From positions 1 through 64,000 of the forward strand of contig CAUJIO010000031.1 of the NCBI GenBank assembly GCA_963205315.1: a stretch of 64,000 bases of DNA, given 5' to 3'. The DNA is from Pseudomonadota bacterium. Its GTDB lineage: Bacteria; Pseudomonadota; Alphaproteobacteria; Rhizobiales; Aestuariivirgaceae. Below, piece by piece: positions 10,195 through 19,306 of the stretch (positions are counted from its first letter, which is position 1; every line of letters starts with the position of its first letter). The notes under the pieces were generated by a model. That model did not search any database and had not been told where the DNA came from. It saw only the letters and a list, made by a program, of their open reading frames with translations. A program made the position numbers and the translations under genes.

Positions 10195-10839
10195 ATGTAC
10201 AGGTTTTCTCAATTCACCCGTCGCGCCGTTCTGGGCCTTGGCCTGCTGGTTATCGCCGGCGGGCCAGCACTTGCCGCAAAACCCATCCAAGTGTCGCCGG
10301 AACAAGCCGCCTCGATCAACGCGATTTCCGACTACATCAACAGCTTCAAGACCATCCAGGGCGAATTCTCGCAGATCAGCCCGAAAGGAAATCTGTCGCG
10401 CGGCGTGTTCTACATCCAGAAGCCCGGCAAGATGCGCTTCGAATACGCGCCGCCCAATCCATTCCTCATTGTTGCCGACGGCAAGTGGCTGACGATCAAG
10501 AACGTCAAGAAGGAAAAGGGCGACCAGTTTCCGTTGTCGCAAACGCCGCTGCGCCTGGTGCTCGGCAACAATATCGATATCCTGAAAGACACCAACATCC
10601 TCGATTTCAGCGAACAGGACGGCATCACCTCGGTGACGCTGGAAGACAAGGAATCGACCCTCGGCAACGGTCAGCTGATGCTGGTCTATGACAAGACCCG
10701 CAATGCCCTGCAGCAGTGGGTGGTGATCGACGGCAAGGGCCGGCGCACCACTGTGTCGCTCGAGAATATCGTCGAGGGCGTGAAGCCCGATCCCAAGCTT
10801 TTTGTCGTCAAGATCGACCGTAAGCAGCGCGACCGGTAG
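10195..10839 (+). CDS. lolA: outer-membrane lipoprotein carrier protein LolA
   Basis: 214 residues from the ATG at 10195. Periplasmic chaperone that ferries lipoproteins from LolCDE to the outer membrane. The N-terminal signal peptide (FTRRAVLGLGLLVIAGGPALA) precedes the LolA fold, seen as IQGEFSQISPKG, PGKMRFEYAPPNPFLIVADGKWL and DPKLFVVKI. An upstream in-frame GTG at 10159 with GGGAGG 12 nt before it is an alternative start. The arginine pair in the signal could suggest Tat, but LolA is normally Sec-exported. The order ftsK-lolA-xthA is common in Rhizobiales. Confidence 0.88.
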   Translation: MYRFSQFTRRAVLGLGLLVIAGGPALAAKPIQVSPEQAASINAISDYINSFKTIQGEFSQISPKGNLSRGVFYIQKPGKMRFEYAPPNPFLIVADGKWLTIKNVKKEKGDQFPLSQTPLRLVLGNNIDILKDTNILDFSEQDGITSVTLEDKESTLGNGQLMLVYDKTRNALQQWVVIDGKGRRTTVSLENIVEGVKPDPKLFVVKIDRKQRDR

Positions 10840-10893
10840 AAGCCGTCAGCGCAGACTTGCCATTGCGGCGGCGTGATGGTTAATCCTTGCGGC

Positions 10894-11700
10894 ATGACCC
10901 TCACAGTTGCCACCTGGAATATCAATTCGGTCCGTCTGCGGATCGGCCTCGTCACCAAGCTTCTCGAGCTTTGGAAACCGGACGTCCTGTGCCTGCAGGA
11001 GACCAAATGCCCGCAGGGCCAGTTCCCGGCAGGTCCGATCCGCGACCTGGGCTACGAACATATCGCCGAATTTGGCCAGAAGGGCTATCACGGTGTCGCC
11101 ATCGTCTCGCGCCGCCCGTTTACGGCCACATCGACGAAACCATTCTGCGGCAAGGAGGATTGCCGCCATATCTCGGTCACGCTCGATACGCCCACGCCGA
11201 TTGTCATCCACAATCTCTACGTGCCAGCGGGCGGCGACGAGCCGGACCCGAAGATCAACGAAAAATTTGCCCATAAGCTGCAGTTCATCGACGAGCTCGA
11301 GGACTGGTTCGGCTCGGACTGTGTGCCCAAGGACCATGAAAGCATTGTTGTCGGCGATCTCAACATTGCTCCGCTGGAACATGATGTCTGGTCGCACAAG
11401 GACTTGCTGAAGATCGTCAGCCATACGCCAATCGAGACCGAAGGCCTGCTCCGCCTGCAGAAAAAGGGCAAATGGACCGACGTCATGCGCCAGCACGTGC
11501 CGGCCGATCAGAAACTTTATACGTGGTGGAGCTACCGGGCCAAGGATTGGAACGCCGCCAACAGGGGCCGCCGTCTCGACCATATCTGGACGACGGGCGG
11601 ACTGGCACCGAAGTGCCACCGGATCGACGTGTTGCGTGAAGCCCGCGGCTGGCAGCAGCCGTCAGACCACGTGCCCGTGATGGCCAGCTTCAACCTATAG
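10894..11700 (+). CDS. xthA: exodeoxyribonuclease III
   Basis: 268 residues, standard for the family. AP endonuclease and 3'-5' exonuclease of base-excision repair. Conserved elements are ATWNINSVR at the N-terminus, the metal-binding Glu in LCLQETKC, the catalytic Asp/Asn in VVGDLNIAP, and the C-terminal SDHVPVMA with the catalytic His. The ATG at 10894 matches homolog starts (MTLTVATWNINS); 10873 is an alternative with no better ribosome site. Its stop abuts the stop of the convergent cyclic-nucleotide-binding gene, the two overlapping by 6 bp. Confidence 0.93.
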   Translation: MTLTVATWNINSVRLRIGLVTKLLELWKPDVLCLQETKCPQGQFPAGPIRDLGYEHIAEFGQKGYHGVAIVSRRPFTATSTKPFCGKEDCRHISVTLDTPTPIVIHNLYVPAGGDEPDPKINEKFAHKLQFIDELEDWFGSDCVPKDHESIVVGDLNIAPLEHDVWSHKDLLKIVSHTPIETEGLLRLQKKGKWTDVMRQHVPADQKLYTWWSYRAKDWNAANRGRRLDHIWTTGGLAPKCHRIDVLREARGWQQPSDHVPVMASFNL

Positions 11701-12162
11701 GTTCTTGAACGATCTGGCCCGGTCGAAGGCCAGTCTCGCGCCGCCGAGGTCGTCCATTGACGTATCAAGCTTGCGCGACAGGGCGCGGAACACGGCGGCT
11801 CCAAACTCCGGATATTCCTTGACCAGCCGCATGAACAGGCTGCGGTCGATGCGCGCTGCCGCTACGGCCTCGGTGGTGCGGGCACTGATGGCATAAGGGG
11901 CATCGCCGATCATCGCCACCTCTCCCAGCATGGCACCGGGTCCAGCCGAGCCGATCTTGCCGGCCTGTTCGGTTGCAATGTCGACACGGCCACTGAGCAG
12001 CATGAATGCCGCCGCGCCTTTGAAGTTCTGCTTGATGACCAGTTCGCCCGGCTCGAAGGTCTGGCGCACCGCTGAAAAGGCGAGAAGCTGAAGGTGCACA
12101 GCCTCGCACTCCGCGAAAAGCGGAATGCTGCGGAACGTCTCGGCGTCCGCTCTGACGCTCAT
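11695..12162 (-). CDS. cyclic nucleotide-binding domain protein without a DNA-binding domain
   Basis: 155 residues, almost entirely one Crp-type cyclic-nucleotide-binding beta-barrel: LFAECEAVHLQLLAFSAVRQTFEPGELVIKQ, then the phosphate-binding-cassette region PGAMLGEVAMIGDAPYAISARTTE, then a C-terminal helix. No helix-turn-helix follows, so it is not a Crp/Fnr activator on its own. It may be a small cNMP sensor or a protein partner. The start is uncertain: a GTG at 12189 would add nine residues. It lies between convergent xthA and the CenR-like regulator on the same strand, 106 nt downstream of the latter. Confidence 0.75.
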   Translation of the reverse strand: MSVRADAETFRSIPLFAECEAVHLQLLAFSAVRQTFEPGELVIKQNFKGAAAFMLLSGRVDIATEQAGKIGSAGPGAMLGEVAMIGDAPYAISARTTEAVAAARIDRSLFMRLVKEYPEFGAAVFRALSRKLDTSMDDLGGARLAFDRARSFKNL

Positions 12163-12213
12163 GTCATATTGCCCGGTCCAAGCCGCCACACGGCTCGCAA
12201 CCCCTTGGTGACC

Positions 12214-12233
12214 CCGAATCCCATGTGATTCGG
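12214..12233. repeat. 7-bp inverted repeat between the CenR-like gene and the CNB gene
   Basis: CCGAATC (12214-12220) and GATTCGG (12227-12233) flank a 6-nt loop. In the minus direction it follows the cenR-like stop by about 35 nt but has no T-run. It may be a weak terminator or an operator for the downstream CNB gene. Confidence 0.3.
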
Positions 12234-12267
12234 TTTACATGAGACGGAACGGCGCGGGAAGTGCGGA

Positions 12268-12954
12268 TCAGGGAACCAGCTTGTAGCCGCCGCCCTCGGT
12301 CACCAGGATCTCCGCATGCGAGGGATCGCGCTCGATCTTCTGGCGCAACCGGTAGACATGGGTCTCCAGCGTGTGGGTGGTGACACCGGCATTGTAGCCC
12401 CAGACGTCATGCAGCAGCACGTCGCGGCCGACGATCTGTTCGCCGGAGCGCAGCAGGAACTTGATGATGGCCGTTTCCTTCTCCGTCAGGCGGATCTTCT
12501 TGTTGTCGTCGCGCACCAGCATCTTGGCCGAGGGCTTGAAGGAATAGGGGCCGACCTTGAACACCGCGTCCTCGCTGTGTTCGTGCTGGCGCAGATGCGC
12601 CCTGATCCGGGCCAGCAGCACGCCGAAACGGAACGGCTTGGCAACGTAGTCATTGGCGCCCGAATCGAGACCCAGAATCGTGTCCGAGTCCGAGGTCTGG
12701 CCGGTGAGCATGATGACCGGTCCCTTGTAGCCATTGCGGCGGATGATCTTGCAGGCCTCGCGTCCGTCCATGTCGGGAAGATTGACATCGAGGATCACCA
12801 GGTCCGCATGATCCGCCTTGACCGCCTTGACGCCCGCGGTGGCCGTCGAAGCATCCGTGACGACGAATTCGTCATGGAGCGAGAATTGCTCTTTCAGCGT
12901 GTCACGCAGCATGTCATCGTCGTCGATGATGATGATCTTCTTCGTGGTGCTCAT
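12268..12954 (-). CDS. cenR: OmpR-family response regulator, CenR-like
   Basis: 228 residues. The receiver domain has an acidic patch (residues 11-14), phospho-acceptor D56 in LVILDVNLPDMDG, the switch Thr in PVIMLTG, and the Lys in VAKPF. The C-terminal winged helix ends in YRLRQKIERDPS...LVTEGGGYKLVP. From remembered homologs it most resembles the alphaproteobacterial envelope regulator CenR; PhoB-like assignment is the alternative. The ATG at 12954 has AAAGGG 6 nt upstream; the nominal TTG two codons earlier is less likely. No histidine kinase is adjacent, as is usual for CenR. Confidence 0.8.
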   Translation of the reverse strand: MSTTKKIIIIDDDDMLRDTLKEQFSLHDEFVVTDASTATAGVKAVKADHADLVILDVNLPDMDGREACKIIRRNGYKGPVIMLTGQTSDSDTILGLDSGANDYVAKPFRFGVLLARIRAHLRQHEHSEDAVFKVGPYSFKPSAKMLVRDDNKKIRLTEKETAIIKFLLRSGEQIVGRDVLLHDVWGYNAGVTTHTLETHVYRLRQKIERDPSHAEILVTEGGGYKLVP

Positions 12955-12985
12955 GGCCAACCCTTTGAAATATCTTGTCGGTCAC

Positions 12986-12999
12986 CTAACCGATGTTAG
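12986..12999. promoter_or_regulatory. inverted repeat CTAAC-N4-GTTAG upstream of the CenR-like gene
   Basis: A 5+5 inverted repeat with 4-nt spacer lies about 32 nt upstream of the cenR-like start, in the 90-nt divergent region shared with the L,D-transpeptidase gene. It could be an autoregulatory operator, but this is only positional inference. Confidence 0.3.
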
Positions 13000-13044
13000 A
13001 ATGATGCTTCCTCCTTTCAAGCATAAACAACAACACACTTCGCC

Positions 13045-13569
13045 GTGAGCAAAATCATCACACATCTTCACGTCCGCGCGATCAACATGCGATCGACAAC
13101 GGGATTGCTGATCGCTGGCGGGTTGCAGTTTCCGTGTTCGCTCGGCCGCTCGGGCCGCGCGTTCATCAAGCGCGAAGGCGATGGCGCAACCCCGATGGGC
13201 CGCTGGAAACTCCGCCGGCTGTTCTACCGGGCCGACCGCATGCGGCCGCCGCGTTCAGGGCTGGCCGCCCGCCAGATCCGCGATTTCGACGGCTGGTGCG
13301 AGACGGTGGGCGACCGCAACTACAACCGCCTCGTCCGCATCCCCTATGCCACGTCACATGAATTCATGAAACGCACTGACGGGCTGTATGATGTGGTTGT
13401 GGAACTCTCGCACAATGAGTGTCCTCGCGTACAAGGCCACGGCAGCGCTGTGTTCTTTCACCTGCGGCAGCTAGACGGCAGCCCGACCGCTGGCTGCATT
13501 GCCGTGTCGCTGAAAGACATGAAGACGATCTTGCAACTCTGCGGGCGCAAGACGCGGATCGTGGTCTAG
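13045..13569 (+). CDS. L,D-transpeptidase (YkuD) family protein
   Basis: 174 residues. Expected to form 3-3 peptidoglycan cross-links or attach proteins to peptidoglycan. It has the YkuD signature: KREGDGATPMGRW, YRADRMRPP, DGWCETVGDRNYNR, and the catalytic GHGSAVFFH...SPTAGCIAVS with H132, H139 and nucleophile C151. No clear signal peptide is seen at the N-terminus, as in many short alphaproteobacterial members. The GTG start at 13045 lacks a good ribosome site; ATG 13087 is an alternative. Divergent from the CenR-like gene; its stop overlaps that of the yggS-like gene through a shared CTAG. Confidence 0.83.
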   Translation: MSKIITHLHVRAINMRSTTGLLIAGGLQFPCSLGRSGRAFIKREGDGATPMGRWKLRRLFYRADRMRPPRSGLAARQIRDFDGWCETVGDRNYNRLVRIPYATSHEFMKRTDGLYDVVVELSHNECPRVQGHGSAVFFHLRQLDGSPTAGCIAVSLKDMKTILQLCGRKTRIVV

Positions 13570-14225
13570 CCGCGCACCCCGAATATCGCTGAACCCACCC
13601 GAACATGCGTGGCGCCGCAGGCGATGGCGGAGGCGTAATCACCGCTCATGCCCATGCTGAGGGCCTTCAATCCATTGCGCGTCGCGATTTGGGTCAGCAG
13701 GGTGAAATGCGGCGTGGGGTCTTCTTCCGCTGGAGGAATGCACATCAGGCCCTCGATCGTCAGGCCGTGGGTCTCACGGCAGGTGGTAAGAAAGGCATCG
13801 GCTTCATCGGGATCGATGCCCGCCTTCTGCGGCTCGCGGCCGGTATTGACCTGAACGAAAAGCTTCAGGGTCTTGCCCTGTTTCTGCACTTCCCTGGCAA
13901 TGGCCTCGGCGATCTTCGGGCGGTCGATGGTATGGATGGCGTCGAACAGAGTCACCGCCTCTGCCGCCTTGTTGGATTGCAGCGGACCGATGAGATGCAG
14001 TTCGATGTCCGGCCACATGGCCCGCAGCGCCGGCCATTTGCCCTTCGCCTCCTGCACACGGTTCTCGCCAAAAATGCGCTGGCCCGCCTCGATGACCGGC
14101 ACGACCTCCGGCGCATCGAAGGTCTTGGACACCGCGATCAGGGTGACGTCCTCCGGATTGCGCCCGGCCTTCCGGGCCGCCTCGCCGATCCCCATCAGCA
14201 CTTTCTTCAGGCCATCGTGCATCAT
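13566..14225 (-). CDS. yggS: YggS-family PLP homeostasis protein
   Basis: 219 residues. Pyridoxal-phosphate-binding barrel protein that buffers PLP and affects amino-acid metabolism; no catalytic activity is assigned to the family. The PLP lysine is K34 in LIAVSKTF. Other motifs are FGENRVQEAKGKW, HLIGPLQSNKAAEAV, QVNTGREPQKAGI and LSMGMSGDYASAIACGATHVRVGSAIFG. The ATG at 14225 is favoured because GGAG lies 8 nt upstream; a TTG at 14231 is the alternative. It runs divergently from leuS. Confidence 0.92.
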   Translation of the reverse strand: MMHDGLKKVLMGIGEAARKAGRNPEDVTLIAVSKTFDAPEVVPVIEAGQRIFGENRVQEAKGKWPALRAMWPDIELHLIGPLQSNKAAEAVTLFDAIHTIDRPKIAEAIAREVQKQGKTLKLFVQVNTGREPQKAGIDPDEADAFLTTCRETHGLTIEGLMCIPPAEEDPTPHFTLLTQIATRNGLKALSMGMSGDYASAIACGATHVRVGSAIFGVRG

Positions 14226-14331
14226 CGTCAAAACTCCTGCATTCCGGTTGGATTAGGCCATGCTTGCAGGCCATTTCAAGGACTGGTACTGGCTTGCAGC
14301 CAGAAACCCGCCCTCGACAGGACTGAAACCC

Positions 14332-16899
14332 GTGAGCACCGAACGTTACAACCCGCGCGAAGCCGAACCGCGCTGGCAGCAGCATTGGACCGACAACCGC
14401 AGCTTCGAGGCGAAGGAAGATCCTTCGCGCCCGAAATATTACGTGCTCGAGATGTTCCCCTATCCGTCGGGCCGCATCCATATGGGCCATGTGCGGAACT
14501 ATACCATGGGCGACGTGATTGCCCGCTTCCGCCGGGCGCTGGGCTACAATGTGCTGCATCCCATGGGCTGGGACGCCTTCGGCATGCCAGCCGAAAACGC
14601 CGCCATCGAACGCGGCGTGCACCCCAAGTCCTGGACCTATGAAAACATCGCGACGATGAAGCGGCAGCTGAAGTCGATGGGCCTGGCGCTGGACTGGAGC
14701 CGCGAGATCGCCACCTGCGATCCGAGCTATTACCGCCATGAGCAGGCGATGTTCGTCGACTTCATCAAGGCCGGTCTCGTCGAGCGCAAGGTGTCGATGG
14801 TCAACTGGGATCCGGTGGACCATACGGTGCTGGCCAACGAGCAGGTGATCGACGGCCGCGGCTGGCGCTCCGGCGCGCTGGTCGAAAAGCGCGAGTTGGC
14901 GCAATGGTTCCTCAAGATCACCGCGTATTCCGACGAATTGCTCACCGCACTCGACGGCTTGACGCGCTGGCCGGAAAAAGTCCGGCTGATGCAGAAGAAC
15001 TGGATCGGCCGCTCGGAGGGCATGCGCTTCTCCTTCGCACTCGAAGATACCAACGGCAAGCTCCTGAACGAGCGGCTTACCGTTTACACGACGCGCCACG
15101 ACACGATTTTCGGTGCCAGCTTCTGCGCCATTTCGGCCGATCACGATCTCGCCAGGCGGCTGTCTGAGACCGATGAAGGCCTCGCTTCCTTCCGCCGCGA
15201 AGTGGCCGCACTCGGCACCTCGGAAGAAACCATCGAGCGGGCCGAGAAGAAGGGGTATGCGCTGGGCCTTTATGCCCGCCATCCGTTCAATCCGGAGGTG
15301 AAGCTCCCGGTCTATGCGGCGAACTTCGTGCTGATGGGCTATGGCGAGGGTGCGATTTTCGGCTGTCCCGCTCACGATCAGCGCGACCTCGACTTCGCCC
15401 GCAAGTATGATCTGCCGGTGCTGCCGGTCGTGGCGCCGAAGGGTACCGATGCGGCGGCCTTCACGGTCGGCACCGAGGCCTATCTCGAGAAAGAGGGCGA
15501 CAACACTATTCTCATCAATTCGCAATTCCTCGATGGCATGGGTGTACCAGAAGCCAAGGCCGAGATTGCTGGCCGCATGGAAGCCATGGGCATCGGCGAG
15601 CGCAAGGTGAACTTCCGCCTGCGCGACTGGGGCGTGTCGCGTCAGCGCTACTGGGGATGTCCGATCCCCGTCATCCACTGCGCGTCCTGCGGCATCGTGC
15701 CGGTTCCGAAGGCGCAATTGCCAGTGACGCTGCCCGAGGATGTGACATTCGACAAGCCCGGAAATCCGCTGGAACATCACCCGACATGGAAACATGTCGA
15801 CTGCCCCGCCTGCGGCAAGCCCGCCCGGCGCGAGACCGACACGTTCGACACCTTCATCGATTCATCCTGGTACTTTGCCCGCTTCTGCTCGCCGCATGCC
15901 GATGTGCCGGTGGCAGCCGATGCCGCCAAGTACTGGATGGGCGTCGACCAGTACATCGGCGGCGTCGAGCACGCCATCCTGCATCTGCTCTACTCGCGCT
16001 TCTATGCCCGCGCCATGAAGGCCACCGGCCACTTCCACATGGACGAGCCCTTCGACAGCCTGTTCACGCAAGGCATGGTGATCCACGAAACATTCCGTAC
16101 ACGGACGGGTGAATGGGTTCTGCCCGCCGACGCCGAACAGCGCGATGGCCGATGGGTGCACGTGACGACCGGCGAGCCGCTGGAGATCGGCGGCGTCGAG
16201 AAGATGTCAAAGTCGAAGAAGAACGTTGTCGACCCGGACGACATCATTGCCCGCTTCGGTGCCGATACCGCGCGCTGGTTCATGCTGTCGGACACTCCGC
16301 CCGAGCGCGACATCGAATGGACGGAGGCCGGTGCCGAAAAAGTCTGGCGCTTCACCCAGCGCATCTGGCGTCTGGTGAATGAATCGGCGGCCTCAACCGA
16401 TGGCAGCGATGCCGCCCAGTCGCTCGAACTTCGCCGCGCGGCGCACAAGGCACTCCATGCCGTGACGGAGGATCTTGCCGCACTGCGCTTCAACCGCGCC
16501 ATTGCTCGCGTCTATGAACTCACCAATGCGCTGCAGGCTGCGCTTGGCAAGGCTGAACCTGCGGCGGTGCGTGAAGCGGCCGAATTGCTCATCCTCGTCT
16601 CGGCGCCGATGATGCCGCATCTGGCGGAAGAATGCTGGCAGGCGCTGGGTTGCAAGGGCTATGTCGTCGACACGCCATGGCCCAAGGCCGATCCGGCGCT
16701 TGTGGCGGATGATCAGGTGACGATTGCCGTGCAGGTCAATGGCAAGCGCCGTGACGAGATCACCATCGCCAGGGGAACTGCATCCAAGGATGTCGAAGCA
16801 CTGGTGCTGAAGCTTGAAAGCGTCTCCCGCTCTCTTGAGGGGCGGGCACCGAAGAAAGTGATTGTGGTACCCGACCGTATCGCCAATATTGTGGGCTGA
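14332..16899 (+). CDS. leuS: leucyl-tRNA synthetase
   Basis: 855 residues from the GTG at 14332 ([16 protein letters not shown]), preceded by ACAGGA at 9 nt; the in-frame ATG at 14260 would add 24 residues that look non-coding. Class I synthetase with the HIGH-type motif [11 protein letters not shown] near residue 45, the CP1 editing domain ([32 protein letters not shown]), the zinc-type knuckle [19 protein letters not shown] near residue 625, and a C-terminal anticodon/tail domain. First gene of the leuS-lptE-holA operon; its TGA overlaps the next ATG by one base. Confidence 0.96.
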   Translation: MSTERYNPREAEPRWQQHWTDNRSFEAKEDPSRPKYYVLEMFPYPSGRIHMGHVRNYTMGDVIARFRRALGYNVLHPMGWDAFGMPAENAAIERGVHPKSWTYENIATMKRQLKSMGLALDWSREIATCDPSYYRHEQAMFVDFIKAGLVERKVSMVNWDPVDHTVLANEQVIDGRGWRSGALVEKRELAQWFLKITAYSDELLTALDGLTRWPEKVRLMQKNWIGRSEGMRFSFALEDTNGKLLNERLTVYTTRHDTIFGASFCAISADHDLARRLSETDEGLASFRREVAALGTSEETIERAEKKGYALGLYARHPFNPEVKLPVYAANFVLMGYGEGAIFGCPAHDQRDLDFARKYDLPVLPVVAPKGTDAAAFTVGTEAYLEKEGDNTILINSQFLDGMGVPEAKAEIAGRMEAMGIGERKVNFRLRDWGVSRQRYWGCPIPVIHCASCGIVPVPKAQLPVTLPEDVTFDKPGNPLEHHPTWKHVDCPACGKPARRETDTFDTFIDSSWYFARFCSPHADVPVAADAAKYWMGVDQYIGGVEHAILHLLYSRFYARAMKATGHFHMDEPFDSLFTQGMVIHETFRTRTGEWVLPADAEQRDGRWVHVTTGEPLEIGGVEKMSKSKKNVVDPDDIIARFGADTARWFMLSDTPPERDIEWTEAGAEKVWRFTQRIWRLVNESAASTDGSDAAQSLELRRAAHKALHAVTEDLAALRFNRAIARVYELTNALQAALGKAEPAAVREAAELLILVSAPMMPHLAEECWQALGCKGYVVDTPWPKADPALVADDQVTIAVQVNGKRRDEITIARGTASKDVEALVLKLESVSRSLEGRAPKKVIVVPDRIANIVG

Positions 16900-17408
16900 T
16901 GCGCAAGGCACCTGCCCTCCTGCTGATCGTGGCAGCCGCTCTGGTCTTGAGCGGCTGCAGCTACCGGCCTCTCTATGGATCGTCCGCCGACCATGCGGGC
17001 GTCAGCGATATTCTGACGACCGTGGCGATCCCGGAACCTGACAGCCGGGTGGGTCAAATCATCCGCAACGATCTCATTTCCTCGATGCAGGCCGGTACGG
17101 GAGCCGAGCGTTATACCCTGACGCTGGTGCCGACGCTCAAGACCACTGCAGTCATCAACCGGCCCCAGCCCGCAATCACGCGTCAGGCCATCAATCTGTC
17201 CGTTACTTATGAGCTGCTGGACCGCCGGACAGGCGCCCGCCTGCAGCAGGGAAAGACATTCTCCCAGGCTTCTTATGACGTCATCCGTCAACCCTTTGCC
17301 GACCAGCAGGCCGCCACCAATGCGACCGAGCGCGCCGCCCATGAGGTGAGCGCCGACCTGCGCACCCGCATCGCCGCATATTTCGCATCAAATCCGCCGC
17401 AGCCATGA
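16899..17408 (+). CDS. lptE: LPS-assembly lipoprotein LptE
   Basis: 169 residues. Outer-membrane lipoprotein that plugs LptD during lipopolysaccharide insertion. The signal peptide ends in a lipobox LVLSGC with lipidated C20, followed by SYRPLYG as in LptE homologs. The remainder is poorly conserved, as is typical. Assignment rests on length, lipobox, YRPLYG and the conserved leuS-lptE-holA order. It overlaps leuS by 1 bp and holA by 4 bp, so translation is probably coupled. Confidence 0.85.
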   Translation: MRKAPALLLIVAAALVLSGCSYRPLYGSSADHAGVSDILTTVAIPEPDSRVGQIIRNDLISSMQAGTGAERYTLTLVPTLKTTAVINRPQPAITRQAINLSVTYELLDRRTGARLQQGKTFSQASYDVIRQPFADQQAATNATERAAHEVSADLRTRIAAYFASNPPQP

Positions 17409-18442
17409 CGGTGCTGCGCGCCACCGGCGTGGACGGCTTTCTGCGCAAGCCGGATCCGGCCATTTCCGCATTGCTCATCTATGGCGAGGAACCCGATGCC
17501 GTGCGCGACATCGCGGCCCGTGCGGTGAAACGCTTCGCCGGTTCGCTCGACGATCCATTCGCAGTCACCGTGATGCAGGATGGTGATCTTGCGTCTGATC
17601 CCGCAAGACTTGCTGATGAAGTCCAGTCGATTTCGATGTTCGGCGGCAACAGGGCAATCTGGATCAGGGGAGCGGAACAGGCCTTTCTGAAGGCAGTCCT
17701 GCCCGTGCTCGAAGGCAAGATCGCCGGCAACTTCATTGTCGCCGAGGCTGGTGTCCTGGCAAAGAATTCGGCATTGCGCACCGCTTTCGAGAAGAGCCCG
17801 CATGGATACGTGGTGCCTCTCTATGAGGCTGACGCAACCGAGATCATGTCTCTGGTCGCGCAATTGCTTGAGAAGGACAATTTGCGGATCGACCAGGATG
17901 CCGCGCACCGTTTTATCGAGCTGTCCGGAACGTCGCGCAGTCTGGTGCGGCGCGAGGCTGAAAAGCTGGCGCTCTATTGTCTGGGTCAACAGCGCGTGAG
18001 CGTCGCCGACGTTGAGGCGGTTTGCGGCAACGATACGGGTGCGGATCCGGATGCCCTCGCCGACAGTGTATTCGGCGGCGAAGTCGAAGAGACAGACCGG
18101 CTGTTTCATGCGCTGGTTCAGGGTGGAACGGATGCCGGGCGGCTCGTATCGGTGGTCCATGCCCATGCGATGAAGCTGCAGGAATTCCGCGTCGCGATGG
18201 AGCGCGGACTGGCGCTCGATCAGGTGCTGAGGCAGGCGAGGCCGCCGGTGTTCTTCAAGCGTCAGGACAAAGTGAAGCTGCAGCTGCGTTTCTGGGGTCT
18301 GGGCGATCTGGTCACCGCCGGCAGCACGCTGGGCACCAATGTCCTCGCAGTACGGCAGAATTCCACACTCGCTGGGGCGATCGCCAACCGCTGCCTGCTT
18401 TCGCTGGCGCGGCAGGGGTTGAAGTTGCGGCAGGACCGCTGA
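17405..18442 (+). CDS. holA: DNA polymerase III subunit delta
   Basis: 345 residues. Clamp-loader subunit that opens the beta clamp. The N-terminal AAA+-like fold (ALLIYGEEPDAVRDIAARAV), SISMFGGNRAIWIRG, and the C-terminal helical region (VFGGEVEETDRLFHALVQGGTDAGRLVSVVHAHAMKLQEF, then RPPVFFKRQDKVKLQL) match HolA. The start ATG overlaps the lptE stop (ATGA). Last gene of the operon; a downstream inverted repeat may help end transcription. Confidence 0.92.
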   Translation: MTVLRATGVDGFLRKPDPAISALLIYGEEPDAVRDIAARAVKRFAGSLDDPFAVTVMQDGDLASDPARLADEVQSISMFGGNRAIWIRGAEQAFLKAVLPVLEGKIAGNFIVAEAGVLAKNSALRTAFEKSPHGYVVPLYEADATEIMSLVAQLLEKDNLRIDQDAAHRFIELSGTSRSLVRREAEKLALYCLGQQRVSVADVEAVCGNDTGADPDALADSVFGGEVEETDRLFHALVQGGTDAGRLVSVVHAHAMKLQEFRVAMERGLALDQVLRQARPPVFFKRQDKVKLQLRFWGLGDLVTAGSTLGTNVLAVRQNSTLAGAIANRCLLSLARQGLKLRQDR

Positions 18443-18755
18443 AGCTGCTGGTGATTTTGACAGGGCAAGTGAGGAGGCGGCAGAGGGGGCCATATGCGCC
18501 GCCTCCTCATCGAACGCCGTAACTGTACCGCCTTCTGTCTGCGCATGACTGACACGGGCCCCCTCAGGGGATCCGGTTCTTCTCGCGCCTCGTTCCGGGG
18601 CCAATAATTGCGTTCAACTTGCACGCTCAACATGCATGTCTTTGCAGTAGGCGTCTGTGACGTGCATCACGCATTTGCGGTTTCTGATCGAAATCTCATG
18701 CTTCACGCAAGGCTTTGATGAGAAATTGAAGGAATTTCCGGGACATGAGGCAGGG
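18443..18755. other. 313-nt intergenic region with one inverted repeat
   Basis: Between holA and the next gene. GAGGAGGCGGC (18471-18481) pairs with 18498-18508 around a 16-nt loop and could end the leuS-lptE-holA transcript, though no T-tract follows. I looked for signal recognition particle, RNase P, tmRNA and 6S signatures and recognised none. The reading frames crossing it are poor in both directions. Confidence 0.4.
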
Positions 18756-19238
18756 ATGCGGTCCACCATGACATCACGACTGACCGACGCCCTGACCTAT
18801 GCGCTGGCCGTAAGCCTTGCGGCAGGGTGTATCGTCTTTGCCGGCTACAAGGTTCTGAAGCTCAGATCGATGGAAAATCCGCCAGCCGACTTGGGCCTGA
18901 ACTTCCCACCGCCGAAGCGCAAATTGATCACCGACGATGCTGTGCTGGTCGATCCCCAGACGACACAGGCGACGTCCCCGGCGATTGAGGCGGCGGCCGC
19001 GCAGGATCGTCCGGTTCAACCCTACACCAACGATGTTCCGATCCAGGACTACCGCCTGCTGACCGTCATCGATGGAGTGGCTTTCGTTGAGCTCCTCACG
19101 CTGAACGGCAAGGACATCCGGCCGGTCTCCGTTGGAACCAGGCTGCCGGGCGCGAATCTTGTCGAGCGCATCGACCGCATTGACGGCCGCTGGACCCTCA
19201 TCGCAGGTGATGTGAAGCTGGTCTCTGAACGGCGTTAG
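18756..19238 (+). CDS. hypothetical single-pass inner-membrane protein with a periplasmic C-terminal domain
   Basis: 160 residues. Not recognised at family level. One membrane helix (LTYALAVSLAAGCIVFAGYKVL) near the N-terminus is followed by a proline-rich, low-complexity linker and a small beta-rich C-terminal domain (QDYRLLTVIDGVAFVELLTLNGKDIRPVSVG...WTLIAGDVKLV). This layout loosely resembles GspC/PilP-type periplasmic domains, but no secretion genes are nearby. The ATG at 18756 has GAGG at 5 nt; longer in-frame starts from 18657 lack support. Convergent with the TIGR02302 gene, separated by a palindrome. Confidence 0.65.
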   Translation: MRSTMTSRLTDALTYALAVSLAAGCIVFAGYKVLKLRSMENPPADLGLNFPPPKRKLITDDAVLVDPQTTQATSPAIEAAAAQDRPVQPYTNDVPIQDYRLLTVIDGVAFVELLTLNGKDIRPVSVGTRLPGANLVERIDRIDGRWTLIAGDVKLVSERR

Positions 19239-19306
19239 ATCTCTCGCATTGGGCGAACAAGTGGACACACTTGCGACGCGAAAAATGCGCCAGATTCAAA
19301 GTGTTC

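Noticed and set aside
13804-15795. 663-codon frame antisense to leuS and crossing yggS
   Set aside because: It covers two well-supported genes and its translation is an Arg/His/Gly-rich shadow.
17288-18604. 438-codon frame antisense to holA reaching into the 18443-18755 gap
   Set aside because: Mostly opposite holA; the part in the gap has no ribosome site or motif.
18443-18755. possible structured small RNA in the gap after holA
   Set aside because: Looked for SRP, RNase P, tmRNA and 6S signatures and found none; only one inverted repeat is clear.
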